Source: a virus
DNA length: 46,554 bases
Strand: one strand, 5' to 3'
Virus record (IMG/VR): IMGVR_UViG_3300035698_003554
Location: 1-46,554 of that record
The notes beneath the pieces were generated by a model that saw only the letters and a program-made list of their open reading frames with translations, was not told where the DNA came from and did not search any database. Below, piece by piece: positions 1-6,258 of this stretch. Each line of letters begins with the position of its first letter. Position 1 is the stretch's first letter. Made by a program: the position numbers and the translations under genes.

Positions 1-127
1 AAACATCGTCAGGACATTTATTAAAGTGTTTCAAGTAGTTGACTATGTGCTTTTTCATGTGTTTACTATTTAGCGTTTGTAATAAATAGTGGATTCACTG
101 TGAACTAAGAACTATGCACATTGCATT
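1..127. repeat. 127-bp terminal direct repeat, left copy
   Basis: Bases 1-127 are identical to 46428-46554. The repeat covers the 3' end of the leftward gene at 95-352 and the 5' end of the HNH gene, whose start codon lies at 56-58 here and at 46483-46485 on the right. An exact overlap of 127 bases is also the largest odd k-mer used by common short-read assemblers, so it most simply marks a circular assembly of a circularly permuted or circular genome. A packaged terminal repeat cannot be excluded from sequence alone. Confidence 0.95.
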
Positions 128-352
128 TATGCATTTTTCAAAGAACCCGTGAGCGATTGGGGACACCCCAGTCCAAAACACGAGTTCATTGAGTTCAAAA
201 CCAATCATCTGATCATTCTCGATCAGAAAACCATCTACCGTCTTCGCCTTTTTATAGTAGCTACTTGGCGGGTCAGGGTTGTTTGTTGTACATTTATTGG
301 GTACGCACCAGTTCCCTTCAGTAGACAGATTTCTGACAAAGAGCGCCCTCAT
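95..352 (-). CDS. Hypothetical 85-aa phage protein
   Basis: I do not recognise a family. The 85-residue product is soluble, with two N-terminal cysteines (C16, C21) and a hydrophobic, aromatic C-terminal half. It is the first gene of the leftward transcript that continues, across the circular junction, into the HNH gene at 46219-46485 about 36 bases downstream. A strong minus-strand promoter (TTGACT at 438-443, TATAAT at 415-420, spacer 17) lies upstream and would give a leader of roughly 55 bases. The opposite-strand frame at 149-490 is judged a shadow because it has no promoter or coupled neighbour. Confidence 0.6.
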   Translation of the reverse strand: MRALFVRNLSTEGNWCVPNKCTTNNPDPPSSYYKKAKTVDGFLIENDQMIGFELNELVFWTGVSPIAHGFFEKCINAMCIVLSSQ

Positions 353-414
353 TGTTCCCGATTCCTTGCTAGTAGGTACGGTGATAGGGATGACTCCCCA
401 ACGAGGACAAAAGA

Positions 415-443
415 ATTATATAGGAAGAATTTAAAAAAGTCAA
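415..443 (-). promoter_or_regulatory. Sigma70-like promoter for the leftward 95-352 gene
   Basis: Read on the minus strand, TTGACT (443-438), a 17-base spacer and a perfect TATAAT (420-415) form a strong promoter. It lies immediately after the terminator hairpin of the small RNA at 445-596, so it starts a separate transcript. Confidence 0.75.
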
Positions 444-468
444 GCAAAAAGCTCCCGAAGGAGCTTTT
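441..468 (-). terminator. Intrinsic terminator with UUCG tetraloop
   Basis: On the minus strand a perfect 9-bp stem (468-460 with 455-447) closes a UUCG tetraloop and runs into a U tract. It is preceded by a second perfect 7-bp hairpin between about 489 and 471 (CUUACCC/GGGUAAG). This is a textbook intrinsic terminator for minus-strand RNA. Because the stem begins with A residues it could also stop plus-strand transcripts weakly. Confidence 0.85.
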
Positions 469-596
469 ATATCTTACCCATAAAGGGTAAGGAAGATGAG
501 AACGTTCCCCTGTGCAGAGTCTTTCATCTGTAGTGGGCGGGGAGGTTCTATAGGGTCGACCGAGTTACCCCCGCTCTTTCGTCAAAGGTGCGGGAC
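445..596 (-). ncRNA. Candidate small structured RNA (about 150 nt)
   Basis: A promoter (TTGACT 630-625, CATAAT 608-603) predicts a start near 596, and the UUCG terminator ends near 445. The span has no good reading frame. Visible helices are CCCGC/GCGGG enclosing CUUU-GACG-AAAG at the 5' end, GCGGGG/CCCCGC as an alternative partner for the same strand, AGAUGA/UCAUCU in the middle, and CUUACCC/GGGUAAG before the terminator. The competition of two 5' helices for one GCGGGG strand hints at a switchable fold. I do not recognise it as tmRNA, RNase P RNA, 6S RNA or tRNA. A long untranslated leader is less likely because the terminator lies upstream of the next promoter. Confidence 0.55.
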
Positions 597-602
597 AACG
601 GA

Positions 603-630
603 ATTATGACAGAACGAATTTCAAAGTCAA
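603..630 (-). promoter_or_regulatory. Promoter of the candidate small RNA
   Basis: On the minus strand, TTGACT at 630-625 is followed after 16 bases by CATAAT at 608-603 (five of six consensus bases). The only thing downstream before a terminator is the structured RNA. Confidence 0.65.
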
Positions 631-806
631 CCCCAAAAAACCCACTATGGGAATTTCGGGGAAAATAAGCTTTCCAACCCCCAACTTAAATACACAATCT
701 TTCACAATGGAATCATTTATTGAGGGCTGATCGAATACTAGCACTACAGCCACCGAATGTCAAATGTTTTACAACACAAACGCTGGATTCGCGCAATAGA
801 ATTATA

Positions 807-835
807 TTGACAGGTGAACAAATCAAGAGTACGCT
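807..835 (+). promoter_or_regulatory. Probable early rightward promoter
   Basis: A perfect TTGACA (807-812), 17-base spacer and TACGCT (830-835) lie 22 bases before ATG 858, the first gene of the rightward block. The predicted leader is about 15 bases. The -10 box is weak, so a phage or host activator may be needed. Confidence 0.5.
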
Positions 836-857
836 TGGCTCAGTTAATCTTTCACCA

Positions 858-986
858 ATGGAAAACACAGAACGTAATCGGCAGTTAGAAGAAGCAAATA
901 AAAGAATCCTTAGAGAAGCAGAAGAAATTAGTCAAATGTATTTAGAGAGAATCTACGAAGAAAAATTTATCCTAACCATAGCATGA
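858..986 (+). CDS. Small hypothetical protein, first rightward gene
   Basis: A 42-residue, highly charged, helical peptide rich in Glu and Arg. ATG 858 is preferred to the upstream TTG 720 because it follows the promoter at 807-835. The gene ends in an ATGA overlap with the next gene, implying translational coupling. No family is recognised. Confidence 0.55.
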   Translation: MENTERNRQLEEANKRILREAEEISQMYLERIYEEKFILTIA

Positions 987-1228
987 AAACAATTAAATAT
1001 GATCCCGAAAAAATACCTGATGATGTTATGGAAGAAATATTTGAAGCCGCATATAACTGGAAGCGATCAGACGAATTGTTTTGGAGTGATAATCCAAGTT
1101 GCCTAGATGATATGTTTCCAGATGCATGGAACGAGTGGCTTTGTGGGAACTTCAAAGATTATATGGTGAATGGAGAGTTCGACAAAGAATTAGACGAGTT
1201 TTATAACACAAAAACAATAGATGATTAA
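983..1228 (+). CDS. Hypothetical 81-aa acidic protein
   Basis: An acidic soluble protein of 81 residues with many Asp and Glu and several Trp. It is coupled to the preceding gene by a 4-base ATGA overlap and overlaps the next gene by 8 bases. Acidic small proteins of this kind are common among early phage genes that bind host proteins, but nothing here proves that role. No family is recognised. Confidence 0.65.
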   Translation: MKTIKYDPEKIPDDVMEEIFEAAYNWKRSDELFWSDNPSCLDDMFPDAWNEWLCGNFKDYMVNGEFDKELDEFYNTKTIDD

Positions 1229-1555
1229 ATCACCAGAACAGTATCGTGCCGAACCAGATAAAAAACAAAAGGATTGGCAAGAAATAGTTAATATGACAGA
1301 CGCTTCCTTTGAGTCGTTTGACGGACTCTGTAGAGACAGATGGGAAGACGGAATAGAGGTCTGTTTATCAGAGTTCAAGAAGAAGAAAAAACTACATGGA
1401 TTATCTCTTGTTCACAATTACAAATAGGTTACCATTTAGACGATCTCGACACGCTTCAGGATATGGAGCAAGACACAAAATCTGCTATAGAAGCAGAACA
1501 AGAAGAGATGTGGGGGAGATATTATAAAGAAGAATTTAACACCCAACCAGAATGA
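1221..1555 (+). CDS. Hypothetical protein split by an apparent -1 frameshift
   Basis: The frame starting at 1221 stops at 1427, while the -1 frame is open from before 1340 to 1555 and looks coding (acidic helical, ending in ATGA overlap with the next gene at 1552). The frames join at six A residues, 1386-1391, followed by CTA. A -1 slip there, or one extra A, gives a 111-residue protein: 57 residues from the first frame and 54 from the second. The same AAAAAACTA context recurs at the gene at 35667-35920. Either an assembly indel, polymerase slippage or programmed frameshifting would explain it. If not fused, the second part may start at ATG 1463 (30 residues). Confidence 0.5.
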
Positions 1556-1734
1556 AGACACTAAACATCGTTAAACAAATAATCGTTCTTCCGTTTATGT
1601 TAATTATAACACCACTAGCGGCTATCTCTGGATATTTTATGACAGACTGGGAAAAGAAATGGGACAGAGACTTTTACAAAAAAGCAGTTTGCGGATATTG
1701 GATCAATCTTTTTAAAACTATGAAATCAATATGA
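1552..1734 (+). CDS. Small inner-membrane protein
   Basis: A 60-residue protein with one strong transmembrane segment (about residues 8-30) followed by a charged aromatic tail. It starts in an ATGA overlap with the preceding gene, and the next small gene begins at 1731, overlapping its last bases. No function is recognised; early phage membrane peptides often act on the host envelope or exclude other phages, but that is only possible here. Confidence 0.6.
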   Translation: MKTLNIVKQIIVLPFMLIITPLAAISGYFMTDWEKKWDRDFYKKAVCGYWINLFKTMKSI

Positions 1735-1859
1735 AACCAGAATATAGAGCGGTTCCACCTTCTTATACTTTAATAAAAGGAAGGGTAGTAGAAACACTTG
1801 GATATTTAGTAGATATTAACTCAGAAGAGCTTAGAAAAAATAACCAAAACACAGCATGA
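1731..1859 (+). CDS. Small hypothetical protein (42 aa)
   Basis: ATG 1731 opens a 42-codon frame that ends in an ATGA overlap with the next gene at 1856. The overlap at both ends supports it as a real coupled gene despite its size. The product is soluble with a basic first half. No family is recognised. Confidence 0.55.
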   Translation: MKPEYRAVPPSYTLIKGRVVETLGYLVDINSEELRKNNQNTA

Positions 1860-2350
1860 ACACTAATGAAAAAACCCACTGGCTACAGAGTCCAAATAAA
1901 AACTATCTCGGACACTGGGATTTGCCAAATGGTGACGATATTATTCTAACGATCAAATCCGCGAAATGGGAAAAGGTCAAGAACCCCATTACAAACACGG
2001 AGGAAGCCAAAAGGGTAATAAGGTTCGAGGAGGACGTAAAACCGTTTATATGTAACCAGACGAACGCACAGACCATATTAAAAGTAATAGGTATTAAGTT
2101 CATGGAAGATAGTGACGGTGGTAAGATACAATTATTTGTAGATAATATCCGAGACAAGCGAACAAAAGAGGATATAGATTGTATTCGAGTCAGACCAACG
2201 GTTGAAAGTGTTTCTTGGAAACAGGCACTTGATAAAATAAATACAGTAGAAGAACTCAAGAATTATTACCAAAAAAACAAAGGGAAAGGAAAAGGAAAAG
2301 AGTTTGATAAAGCTGTTTCTATTCGTAAAGCACAACTAACAGATGACTAG
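1856..2350 (+). CDS. Conserved phage protein of the recombination module
   Basis: A 164-residue protein with an N-terminal sequence of the form NYLGHWDLPNG followed by beta-rich segments, FEEDVKPFICNQTNA near residues 57-71 and a C-terminal Lys-rich tail. I recognise this as a widespread phage family usually encoded beside YqaJ exonucleases or single-strand annealing proteins; its biochemical role is not established. The gene is coupled at both ends (ATGA at 1856, 8-base overlap with the gene at 2343). Its place directly before the exonuclease supports a role in DNA recombination or replication. Confidence 0.7.
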   Translation: MNTNEKTHWLQSPNKNYLGHWDLPNGDDIILTIKSAKWEKVKNPITNTEEAKRVIRFEEDVKPFICNQTNAQTILKVIGIKFMEDSDGGKIQLFVDNIRDKRTKEDIDCIRVRPTVESVSWKQALDKINTVEELKNYYQKNKGKGKGKEFDKAVSIRKAQLTDD

Positions 2351-2573
2351 GCTTGACATTGAACGGCAAAACGAACTAGAGCCATTGCGAATAAGCCACG
2401 CAAAAGAAGGGCTTGAGAAATTGGGGATTGACATTGTCCACGAGGACAACACAAAAATTCAATTCGTATATAAGAGAAGCCTAATTACCCTGTTTCCTTA
2501 TTCTGGATGGCATTCTGGAAAAGGAATAAAAGACGGAAGAGGTGTTCAGAATCTTTTAAAACAACTACAATGA
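2343..2573 (+). CDS. Conserved small phage protein
   Basis: A 76-residue protein whose C-terminal half has a conserved pattern, FPYSGWHSGKGIKDGRG followed by NLLKQLQ. I recall this pattern from many small proteins of phage replication modules; no activity is known. It overlaps the preceding gene by 8 bases and the exonuclease start by 4 (ATGA), so the three are probably translated together. Confidence 0.7.
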   Translation: MTRLDIERQNELEPLRISHAKEGLEKLGIDIVHEDNTKIQFVYKRSLITLFPYSGWHSGKGIKDGRGVQNLLKQLQ

Positions 2574-3166
2574 AAGTTCATAATTGCGAGCAACAGTCTC
2601 CTGAGTGGTTTGAAATCCGCAAAGGTAAAATGACCGCCTCACACGCCCAAGCAATAGGGAATTGTGGGAAGGGGCTTGGTACATATATTCTTGACCTAAT
2701 GTCTAGCTACTATTCAAGCGGAGAGAACGACAATTACACAAACAAGCACATGGAGCGCGGAAACGAATTAGAGCCAATCGCTCGTGATATGTACGAACTC
2801 GAAACTGGGAATACGGTTGTTGAGGTCGGGTTTGTGGAGATTGACGAATATACTGGATATTCCCCTGACGGACTTGTTGAAAAAGAAGGGGGGAACGAAT
2901 ATAAATCAGAGGACGACAAAGCACACTTTGAGATGATACTAAACGGAGAGAACGCTATAAACTCTAAATATATATGGCAAGTACAAATGTGTCTCTTTTT
3001 ATCAAAGCGGAAATGGTGGGATCTTTCTTTCTATAATCCAAACTTTGAATGTTCTCTAATAACCTTTAGAATATACCCAGACAAAGAGAAGTTTGAGAAG
3101 CTAAAAGAGGGGCTAAAAAAAGGAAAGGAAATGATAAAAGAAATACACAAATCTATTAATTACTAA
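2570..3166 (+). CDS. YqaJ/lambda-type 5'-3' exonuclease
   Basis: A 198-residue PD-(D/E)XK nuclease. Visible motifs are SPEWFEIRKGKMTAS (residues 10-24), the helix ERGNELEPIARDMYE (62-76), GYSPDGLV with catalytic D100, the E110-x-K112 pair, and WQVQ (136-139). The family degrades one strand of double-stranded DNA to give 3' tails for a single-strand annealing partner. ATG 2570 is chosen over an upstream ATG at 2507 because the motif-bearing protein starts there and it makes an ATGA overlap with the preceding gene. No classical RecT or Erf annealase was seen, so the partner may be a neighbour or a host protein. Confidence 0.88.
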   Translation: MKVHNCEQQSPEWFEIRKGKMTASHAQAIGNCGKGLGTYILDLMSSYYSSGENDNYTNKHMERGNELEPIARDMYELETGNTVVEVGFVEIDEYTGYSPDGLVEKEGGNEYKSEDDKAHFEMILNGENAINSKYIWQVQMCLFLSKRKWWDLSFYNPNFECSLITFRIYPDKEKFEKLKEGLKKGKEMIKEIHKSINY

Positions 3167-3177
3167 CTTTTATAATA

Positions 3178-3420
3178 ATGGACACGAAGATTTATTGCGG
3201 TAACGGTAGAGTAGTAGAAACCAAGTTTGGTAACATGATGAAGCTGTCTCTTACAGAAGAAGATGTTAAAAGGCTACAGGAGAACCTAAAAGATGGTTGG
3301 GTTAATATAGATGTCAAGAAACGAAAAGAACCATCAAAAGGAGGAACGACACACTATTTAGAAGTTAATACGTTTCAGAAGGAGGAGAAGAAAGAAGAAC
3401 CTAGTTCATCACCATTTTAA
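3178..3420 (+). CDS. SSB-like small protein
   Basis: An 80-residue protein with a beta-rich core and a disordered Lys/Glu-rich tail ending PSSSPF. A final Pro-Phe after a charged tail resembles the C-terminal tip by which SSB proteins recruit partners. The position right after the exonuclease fits a single-strand DNA binding role. The core is shorter than a standard OB-fold SSB, so the assignment is an inference. Upstream sequence is AT-rich with no Shine-Dalgarno. Confidence 0.5.
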   Translation: MDTKIYCGNGRVVETKFGNMMKLSLTEEDVKRLQENLKDGWVNIDVKKRKEPSKGGTTHYLEVNTFQKEEKKEEPSSSPF

Positions 3421-3421
3421 A

Positions 3422-3706
3422 ATGAAAATCTCTAAACAAAAGAAACAGCTACTTAGTGTAATTGCCAACCACACAGAGGTTGAATCTAATTACTTCTACT
3501 CAATGTGTATTGGCAGATTCCCCGCCAGACTCTCAGAAATGAGAAAGCAATGGCAAATCAACTATACATATAAAAACGGAATATATTACTTTGACTACGA
3601 CTCCAGAAAAATAGCAATGACGCTTTTAATGGAATACTACAATAACAACACCCCACCCCTAGAAGATTTTAATTTATCTCGTATGCACCAATCATCTTTA
3701 ATATGA
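3422..3706 (+). CDS. Winged-helix-type DNA-binding protein
   Basis: A 94-residue basic protein. The N-terminal KKQLLSVIANH helix and the later ARLSEMRKQW helix followed by a Tyr-rich beta hairpin (NYTYKNGIYYFDY) match the layout of small winged helix-turn-helix proteins of phages. It may regulate transcription or aid replication. It is separated from the SSB-like gene by one base and overlaps the next gene by ATGA. Confidence 0.6.
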   Translation: MKISKQKKQLLSVIANHTEVESNYFYSMCIGRFPARLSEMRKQWQINYTYKNGIYYFDYDSRKIAMTLLMEYYNNNTPPLEDFNLSRMHQSSLI

Positions 3707-3897
3707 ACGCACTTGAAATTGCTGTTGACGGACTTGCAAAAGAGAAAATGTTTCTTCTACAAGAAAGACTAGGAAGTAATTTTTATAAATATCACAGCGA
3801 TCTAGTTTCAGACGCTAAGAAACGAATTTCCGAGATAGACAAAGAGATAGAACGACTTTTAGCATTTGACTTTTATCCAGAACCGAGACACAAATGA
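3703..3897 (+). CDS. Small coiled-coil protein (64 aa)
   Basis: Almost entirely helical, with heptad-like spacing of Leu, Ile and Ala (for example KKRISEIDKEIERLL). It is linked to both neighbours by ATGA overlaps. No family is recognised. Confidence 0.6.
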   Translation: MNALEIAVDGLAKEKMFLLQERLGSNFYKYHSDLVSDAKKRISEIDKEIERLLAFDFYPEPRHK

Positions 3898-4157
3898 ACA
3901 TTGATGATGAATACAGATCAGCAGTTGAGAACTATGGAAAGGCAGAAAAGAAACTTGCTGAAGCTGAGGCAGATTTCCGCGCCATAGATTCCCAAGTAAA
4001 AACAGAACTCGCCAAGGCTTACGCTAAAACAGATAGTAAAGGAGAAGACGGAAAAAGAGCTTCTGCTACCACAAGAGAAATGATGTCGTACTTTGACCCT
4101 GATTATATGATATTCCAAGAAGCAGTAGAGACAGCTAGGCGAGAATTTCTTCGATAG
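3894..4157 (+). CDS. Hypothetical helical protein (87 aa)
   Basis: An 87-residue protein that begins with a long Ala/Glu/Lys helix (residues 5-45) and ends in a second helix after a GEDGKRASATT linker. The layout resembles small phage recombination accessory proteins but shows no diagnostic residues. ATGA overlap with the preceding gene. It is the last gene of this tightly coupled group; an intergenic hairpin follows at 4184-4217. Confidence 0.6.
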   Translation: MNIDDEYRSAVENYGKAEKKLAEAEADFRAIDSQVKTELAKAYAKTDSKGEDGKRASATTREMMSYFDPDYMIFQEAVETARREFLR

Positions 4158-4183
4158 AAGGCACAAAAAAACATAGGACTTGA

Positions 4184-4217
4184 GAACGTGAGTATGTGTA
4201 GGTCACTCACCTCGTTC
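4184..4217 (+). other. Intergenic stem-loop
   Basis: GAACG-TGAGT at 4184-4193 pairs with ACTCA at 4205-4209 and CGTTC at 4213-4217, leaving a 3-base bulge and an 11-base loop. No U tract follows, so it is not an intrinsic terminator. It sits between two translationally coupled gene groups and may be an RNA processing or stability element. Confidence 0.45.
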
Positions 4218-4240
4218 GAGAAAGCCAAAACAAACATCTT

Positions 4241-4309
4241 ATGATTGAAAAGCACTTCATCACCACCCCAGACAAAATAGATTTCCATAAAAAAAGGTTT
4301 GAAGGGTAG
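4241..4309 (+). CDS. Possible 22-aa peptide
   Basis: ATG 4241 opens a 22-codon frame ending TAG at 4307-4309, just before another 22-codon frame. Support is only its place in a closely packed series of start and stop codons. It could be a non-functional leader. Confidence 0.3.
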   Translation: MIEKHFITTPDKIDFHKKRFEG

Positions 4310-4312
4310 AAA

Positions 4313-4381
4313 ATGAAAGAACCAGAAATAATCTTAGACGCTAAAGTGGAACTCGTAAAACTAACCTTTACTAAAGAATGA
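4313..4381 (+). CDS. Possible 22-aa peptide coupled to the next gene
   Basis: ATG 4313 opens a 22-codon frame that ends in an ATGA overlap with the gene at 4378. This type of coupling is the rule in this operon, so translation of the peptide may deliver ribosomes to the next gene, which has no Shine-Dalgarno of its own. Confidence 0.4.
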   Translation: MKEPEIILDAKVELVKLTFTKE

Positions 4382-4788
4382 CTAAAAAAAAACCGGAAAC
4401 ATTGAGGGAGAAAGCTCTAATGAAATCTAAAGTAGCCACTTGGCTTCGAGCCAGAGGGTGTGACGATTATGACACTTTAAATATGGAAGAAGTACAAGAA
4501 ATAGTTGAAGACGCAATATGTGAGTTTTTTAGTGACTACCTACCCAAAACAGAGGCAACCAAGGCTAACGAGTTTATAAAAGATATTGCTAAAGAATTAT
4601 TTGGGAATGATGACATAGGGAATGATGGAATAACATGGTCGATAGATGATTTTAAAAATGCGCTTAAAGTTGGCTTTATCAGAATTGAGGAGGTAGAGAA
4701 GACGATTGAAGAAACAAGCACTGGTGTTTTTGATGCAAACTCAATACTCAAAACCCTCCTCACCAAACAAGTAGATAAAACCCTTTAA
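4378..4788 (+). CDS. Hypothetical 136-aa acidic protein
   Basis: A 136-residue acidic protein with a basic N-terminus and several amphipathic helices. No motif is recognised. It starts at ATGA with the small frame at 4313. The downstream gap to 4812 holds the repeated pattern ACTAATTACTAATTATTACT before the next ATG, similar to A/T-rich leaders elsewhere in this genome. Confidence 0.65.
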   Translation: MTKKKPETLREKALMKSKVATWLRARGCDDYDTLNMEEVQEIVEDAICEFFSDYLPKTEATKANEFIKDIAKELFGNDDIGNDGITWSIDDFKNALKVGFIRIEEVEKTIEETSTGVFDANSILKTLLTKQVDKTL

Positions 4789-4811
4789 ACTAATTACTAA
4801 TTATTACTACT

Positions 4812-5312
4812 ATGAAAGTCTATAAATCACAATCGGCAGTAGAAAAGGACATCAAAGATGGTGTTCTGAATATAAAAGAATCCGTTACTTTTGAATGTTC
4901 AATTTCCATAAAAGCAAAAATAATTGTTGCTGGGGACATCAACGCTAGGAACATCAACGCTTGGAACATCAACGCTAGGAACATCAACGCTAGGAACATC
5001 AACGCTTGGAACATCAACGCTAGGAACATCAACGCTTGGAACATCAACGCTAGGAACATCAACGCTGGGGACATCAACGCTGGGGACATCAACGCTGGGG
5101 ACATCAACGCCGGGAACATCCTTTATTATGCGTTTTGTTGTGTGTATAATTCAATACTTTGTGTTTCGATTGAAGCAAAAAGAGAGAAGCACCAAGAACC
5201 AGTTTGTTTAGACGGAGAATTAAAATTCAAAGAAAAAGAGGATGTTTCAGAAGAACTAACAATGGACGAAGTGTGCAAAGAACTCGGAAGAACGATTAAA
5301 ATTAAAAAATAA
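4812..5312 (+). CDS. Protein with 12 tandem INA pentapeptide repeats
   Basis: A 166-residue protein. Residues 1-40 form a small N-terminal domain, residues 41-101 are tandem pentads of the form (G/R/W)(D/N)INA, and residues 102-166 are a hydrophobic then charged C-terminal domain. The repeat pattern predicts a narrow right-handed beta helix. The array is encoded by near-identical 15-bp units (about 4932-5119), so copy number can change by slippage. Similar repeat proteins occur in many phages without a known role. Confidence 0.7.
   Translation: MKVYKSQSAVEKDIKDGVLNIKESVTFECSISIKAKIIVAGDINARNINAWNINARNINARNINAWNINARNINAWNINARNINAGDINAGDINAGDINAGNILYYAFCCVYNSILCVSIEAKREKHQEPVCLDGELKFKEKEDVSEELTMDEVCKELGRTIKIKK
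4932..5119 (+). repeat. Array of 15-bp tandem repeats inside the INA-repeat gene
   Basis: Twelve units of the form RACATCAACGCTNGG, with variation almost confined to the codon that alternates Arg, Trp and Gly. Near identity at DNA level suggests recent expansion or contraction. It is coding and not a CRISPR array because there are no spacers. Confidence 0.9.
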
Positions 5313-5317
5313 TTCCT

Positions 5318-5339
5318 AACCCCGTATCACGGGATACAA
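5318..5339 (+). promoter_or_regulatory. Repeated hairpin leader, copy 1
   Basis: A 22-base sequence containing CCCGT-ATC-ACGGG, directly before ATG 5341, is repeated exactly at 5604-5625 before ATG 5627. The small hairpin ends about 7 bases before each start codon. It could be a translational operator or a duplicated initiation site. Confidence 0.6.
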
Positions 5340-5340
5340 T

Positions 5341-5553
5341 ATGAAAAACAAAATAACTATAATCAATAAATGCTGTTGTTGTGGTGGCGATGTAAAAGCA
5401 AGCTACCAAGATGGCGAGGAAATGAACAAGTGTATGGCAGAGTCCTGTGATGTATGCGTGAAGTGTTACAAAGCTGGTTGCCTCACAATGTCTGGAGAAA
5501 TCTGTAATGTTACAGGAAAAACACAGGTACAACTAATCACAAAAACATCATGA
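5341..5553 (+). CDS. Cysteine-rich small protein
   Basis: A 70-residue protein with ten cysteines, including CCCCGG (residues 11-16) and CDVCVKC (36-42). The spacing fits one or two zinc-binding knuckles. No family is recognised. Its start follows the hairpin leader at 5318-5339. It overlaps the next small frame by ATGA. Confidence 0.6.
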   Translation: MKNKITIINKCCCCGGDVKASYQDGEEMNKCMAESCDVCVKCYKAGCLTMSGEICNVTGKTQVQLITKTS

Positions 5554-5630
5554 AAAAAATATTACTAATAGCACTTTCGGCAATATCAGGCGCACTATTT
5601 AACAACCCCGTATCACGGGATACAACATGA
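5550..5630 (+). CDS. Possible 26-aa membrane or signal-like peptide
   Basis: A basic start (MKK) and a hydrophobic stretch (ILLIALSAISGALF) give a signal-like or membrane peptide. Its end is encoded by the hairpin leader at 5604-5625 and overlaps the next ATG. The frame may be a relic left when the leader was duplicated. Confidence 0.4.
   Translation: MKKILLIALSAISGALFNNPVSRDTT
5604..5625 (+). promoter_or_regulatory. Repeated hairpin leader, copy 2
   Basis: Exact copy of 5318-5339, placed immediately before ATG 5627 of the lipoprotein gene. In both copies the sequence after the hairpin is ATACAAYATGAAAA, so the duplicated unit includes the start codon. Confidence 0.6.
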
Positions 5631-5818
5631 AAACAATAATAATTATCGGCATCGGATTAGTTTTAACGGGATGTACAATAGAGACACAAATATCCCCAAA
5701 AGGAATGTGTATAGAAAAAGGTGGTATTCCTATTATGAATTGGAACAATAGCAAACTAAAAAGATGTGACTTTCCACCATCTAATCTAATTTTTAAGAAC
5801 CTTCCAGCTCAGAAGTAA
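5627..5818 (+). CDS. Small lipoprotein
   Basis: A 63-residue product with a bacterial lipoprotein signal: basic MK, hydrophobic IIIIGIGLV, and lipobox LTGC with C16 as the lipidation site. The mature part of about 48 residues has no recognised fold. Phage lipoproteins of this size can be o-spanins or superinfection-blocking proteins; its distance from the lysis genes makes the latter somewhat more likely. Confidence 0.65.
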   Translation: MKTIIIIGIGLVLTGCTIETQISPKGMCIEKGGIPIMNWNNSKLKRCDFPPSNLIFKNLPAQK

Positions 5819-5832
5819 AATGAGTAGATAAA

Positions 5833-6258
5833 ATGGCAGAAGAAAAAATCGGCAACAAGGAAATAAGGTATCGCGCTGTTTATAAAGGAAAGATGTGTCC
5901 TGTTGTAGAAATAGGATGGAAGTATGGTAAGATTTTTGATTGTACCGTTGAACTTACAAAACCAAATGGAAAAACCGTTTTAGTGGTGGTTGGAAACGCG
6001 CTTATTGAAGAGCTTTTAATCATGCAATACACAGGACTCAAAGACAAAAACGGAAAAGAGATTTATGAGGGTGATGTTATTTTCCACGAAAGACTGAATT
6101 TGGACGGAGAACCAATTAAGTGCTACAAGCCAGTTAGATGGGATAACGAGTTTGCTGGTTGGTGGGCGGTGAACGACGATTTGCCGTCCTTGTTATCAGA
6201 AGAAGTAGGGGGGTTCGTGCTTGGTAACATATTTGAAAATCCTGAACTTAATAACTAA
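5833..6258 (+). CDS. YopX family protein
   Basis: A 141-residue protein with the diagnostic YopX sequence QYTGLKDKNGKEIYEGD (residues 65-81) and the C-terminal LGNIFENPEL (130-139). YopX proteins are common in phages and prophages of many bacteria; no activity is known. The stop codon lies inside the repeated ACTAACCCACCCAATA leader of the next gene. Confidence 0.88.
   Translation: MAEEKIGNKEIRYRAVYKGKMCPVVEIGWKYGKIFDCTVELTKPNGKTVLVVVGNALIEELLIMQYTGLKDKNGKEIYEGDVIFHERLNLDGEPIKCYKPVRWDNEFAGWWAVNDDLPSLLSEEVGGFVLGNIFENPELNN

Larger units (their letters stand above)
353..857. other. Divergent control region between leftward and rightward gene blocks
   Basis: This 505-base stretch has no convincing protein gene. 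It holds the promoter of the 95-352 gene, a UUCG-loop terminator, a likely small RNA with its own promoter on the minus strand, and a plus-strand promoter close to the first rightward gene. Bases 631-806 show no further element I can support. An open frame beginning TTG at 720 runs into the 858 gene, but the first 46 codons lack support and ATG 858 lies just downstream of the promoter. Confidence 0.6.

Noticed and set aside
149-490. Plus-strand frame of 113 codons at the left end
   Set aside because: It lies antisense to the leftward gene and terminator region, has no promoter or coupled neighbour, and its sequence looks translated from non-coding composition.
4932-5119. CRISPR-like tandem repeats
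   Set aside because: Units are contiguous 15-mers within a reading frame, without spacers or cas genes.
4820-5211. Alternative frames LGTSTLGTST (plus) and LALMFQALMF (minus) across the 15-bp array
   Set aside because: A 15-bp repeat keeps all six frames open; only the INA frame has sensible flanking domains.
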